Below, in pieces: positions 63,536 through 64,000 of a stretch of 64,000 bases of DNA. The position numbers and the translations under genes are program-made. The notes beneath the pieces are model-generated. The model was given only the letters and a program-made list of their open reading frames with translations. It was not told where the DNA came from and searched no databases. Source of the DNA: Scylla paramamosain (taxonomy: Eukaryota > Arthropoda > Malacostraca > Decapoda > Portunidae); contig NC_087192.1 in NCBI RefSeq assembly GCF_035594125.1, forward strand, positions 1,575,001 to 1,639,000. Reading direction: 5' to 3'. Position 1 is the first letter of the stretch; the number at the start of each line of letters is the position of its first letter.

Positions 63536-64000
63536 GTAAGAATGGCACACACACATACACACACACACACAAACACACACTTTTGCTCATTAACTATCAT
63601 TCTTTCACACACTCATCCTCACTGATTCATTTTGTCATGAACTCATTGATCCATTTGTCCCACTTAAACACTTTATTCCCTGATTGACTCATCCACTTAC
63701 CCACCAGCTTAAAAACACTACTCATTCACTAATCATCCATTCACTTATCCATTCATTCATTCACTGACTCATTTACCCTGATGCTCATTCACCTATCCAT
63801 ACTGCCACTCACATACCCACACCATGTCTTTTATTCTCTCTCACTGATATCAAACCATTCAACCTTGAACATAGCATCACCACTCAGCACCACAGTCCAG
63901 TGCCCACTTAATTTGTAGTTTTTGGCTTATATTTTTTTTATTCCTTTAAAACTTGAACTACACCTTATTTTTGTTACTGTTATTTTGCATTTTATTGTTA
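63536..64000 (+). other. Coatomer gamma intron 3, start
   Basis: A (CA)n-like run at 63546-63580, then a degenerate CATTCAYT/ACTCAT-rich stretch to about 63800. No exon is visible before the window ends. Confidence 0.6.

Overview
The window is eukaryotic, intron-rich genomic DNA, most likely from a decapod crustacean. Short, well-conserved animal coding exons with GT-AG borders are separated by kilobase introns packed with very long (TC)n, (CA)n, (AT)n and trinucleotide arrays, tRNA-derived SINE copies, degraded LINEs and short TTAGG-like stretches. The decapod assignment is inference from this texture and from the arthropod-like proteins; no species is claimed.

Three genes can be read. (1) Positions 15062-51211, plus strand: a complete ATP-dependent 6-phosphofructokinase (PFK), the committed step of glycolysis, in at least 20 constitutive exons. 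It has the usual two-half eukaryotic PFK body, but also four upstream exons that add an acidic, helical, Pro/Glu-rich N-terminal extension of about 180 residues, an apparent pair of mutually exclusive 109-nt exons just after the MGRHCG motif, and three in-frame cassette exons (15, 33 and 495 nt) in the linker between the two halves. The 495-nt cassette encodes 165 residues of a degenerate Ser/Lys-rich octapeptide array. (2) Positions 57170-54766, minus strand: isopentenyl-diphosphate delta-isomerase (IDI1 type), three coding exons, with an Arg-rich N terminus that looks like a mitochondrial presequence. It converges on PFK. (3) From 60847, plus strand: the first three coding exons of coatomer subunit gamma (COPG, vesicle coat), running off the right edge. 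It is divergent from the isomerase gene.

Positions 1 to about 15050 hold no convincing protein-coding exon. They hold a jockey-like LINE remnant (about 1459-2262, minus), a second LINE 3' end (8180-8371, minus), a five-copy 62-bp tandem repeat inside a member of a dispersed repeat family (about 4230-4655), a 150-bp near-perfect palindrome carrying two hammerhead-ribozyme-like cores (6165-6315), a SINE copy (9146-9391), a possible hAT-type MITE (13433-13664), and a GC-richer segment near 11700-11890 that may be the PFK promoter and first untranslated exon.

The PFK introns hold microsatellites, a second SINE copy, a 784-bp pogo/Tigger-like MITE with TA target duplication (47374-48157), LINE 3' ends, local intron duplications and a roughly 70-bp tandem repeat. 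The three genes are housekeeping and do not form a pathway together; there is no operon-like logic. The most unusual material is the modular expansion of PFK and the palindromic ribozyme-like element. All exon borders were read by eye from reading frame, splice consensus and phase agreement, and no database search was run.
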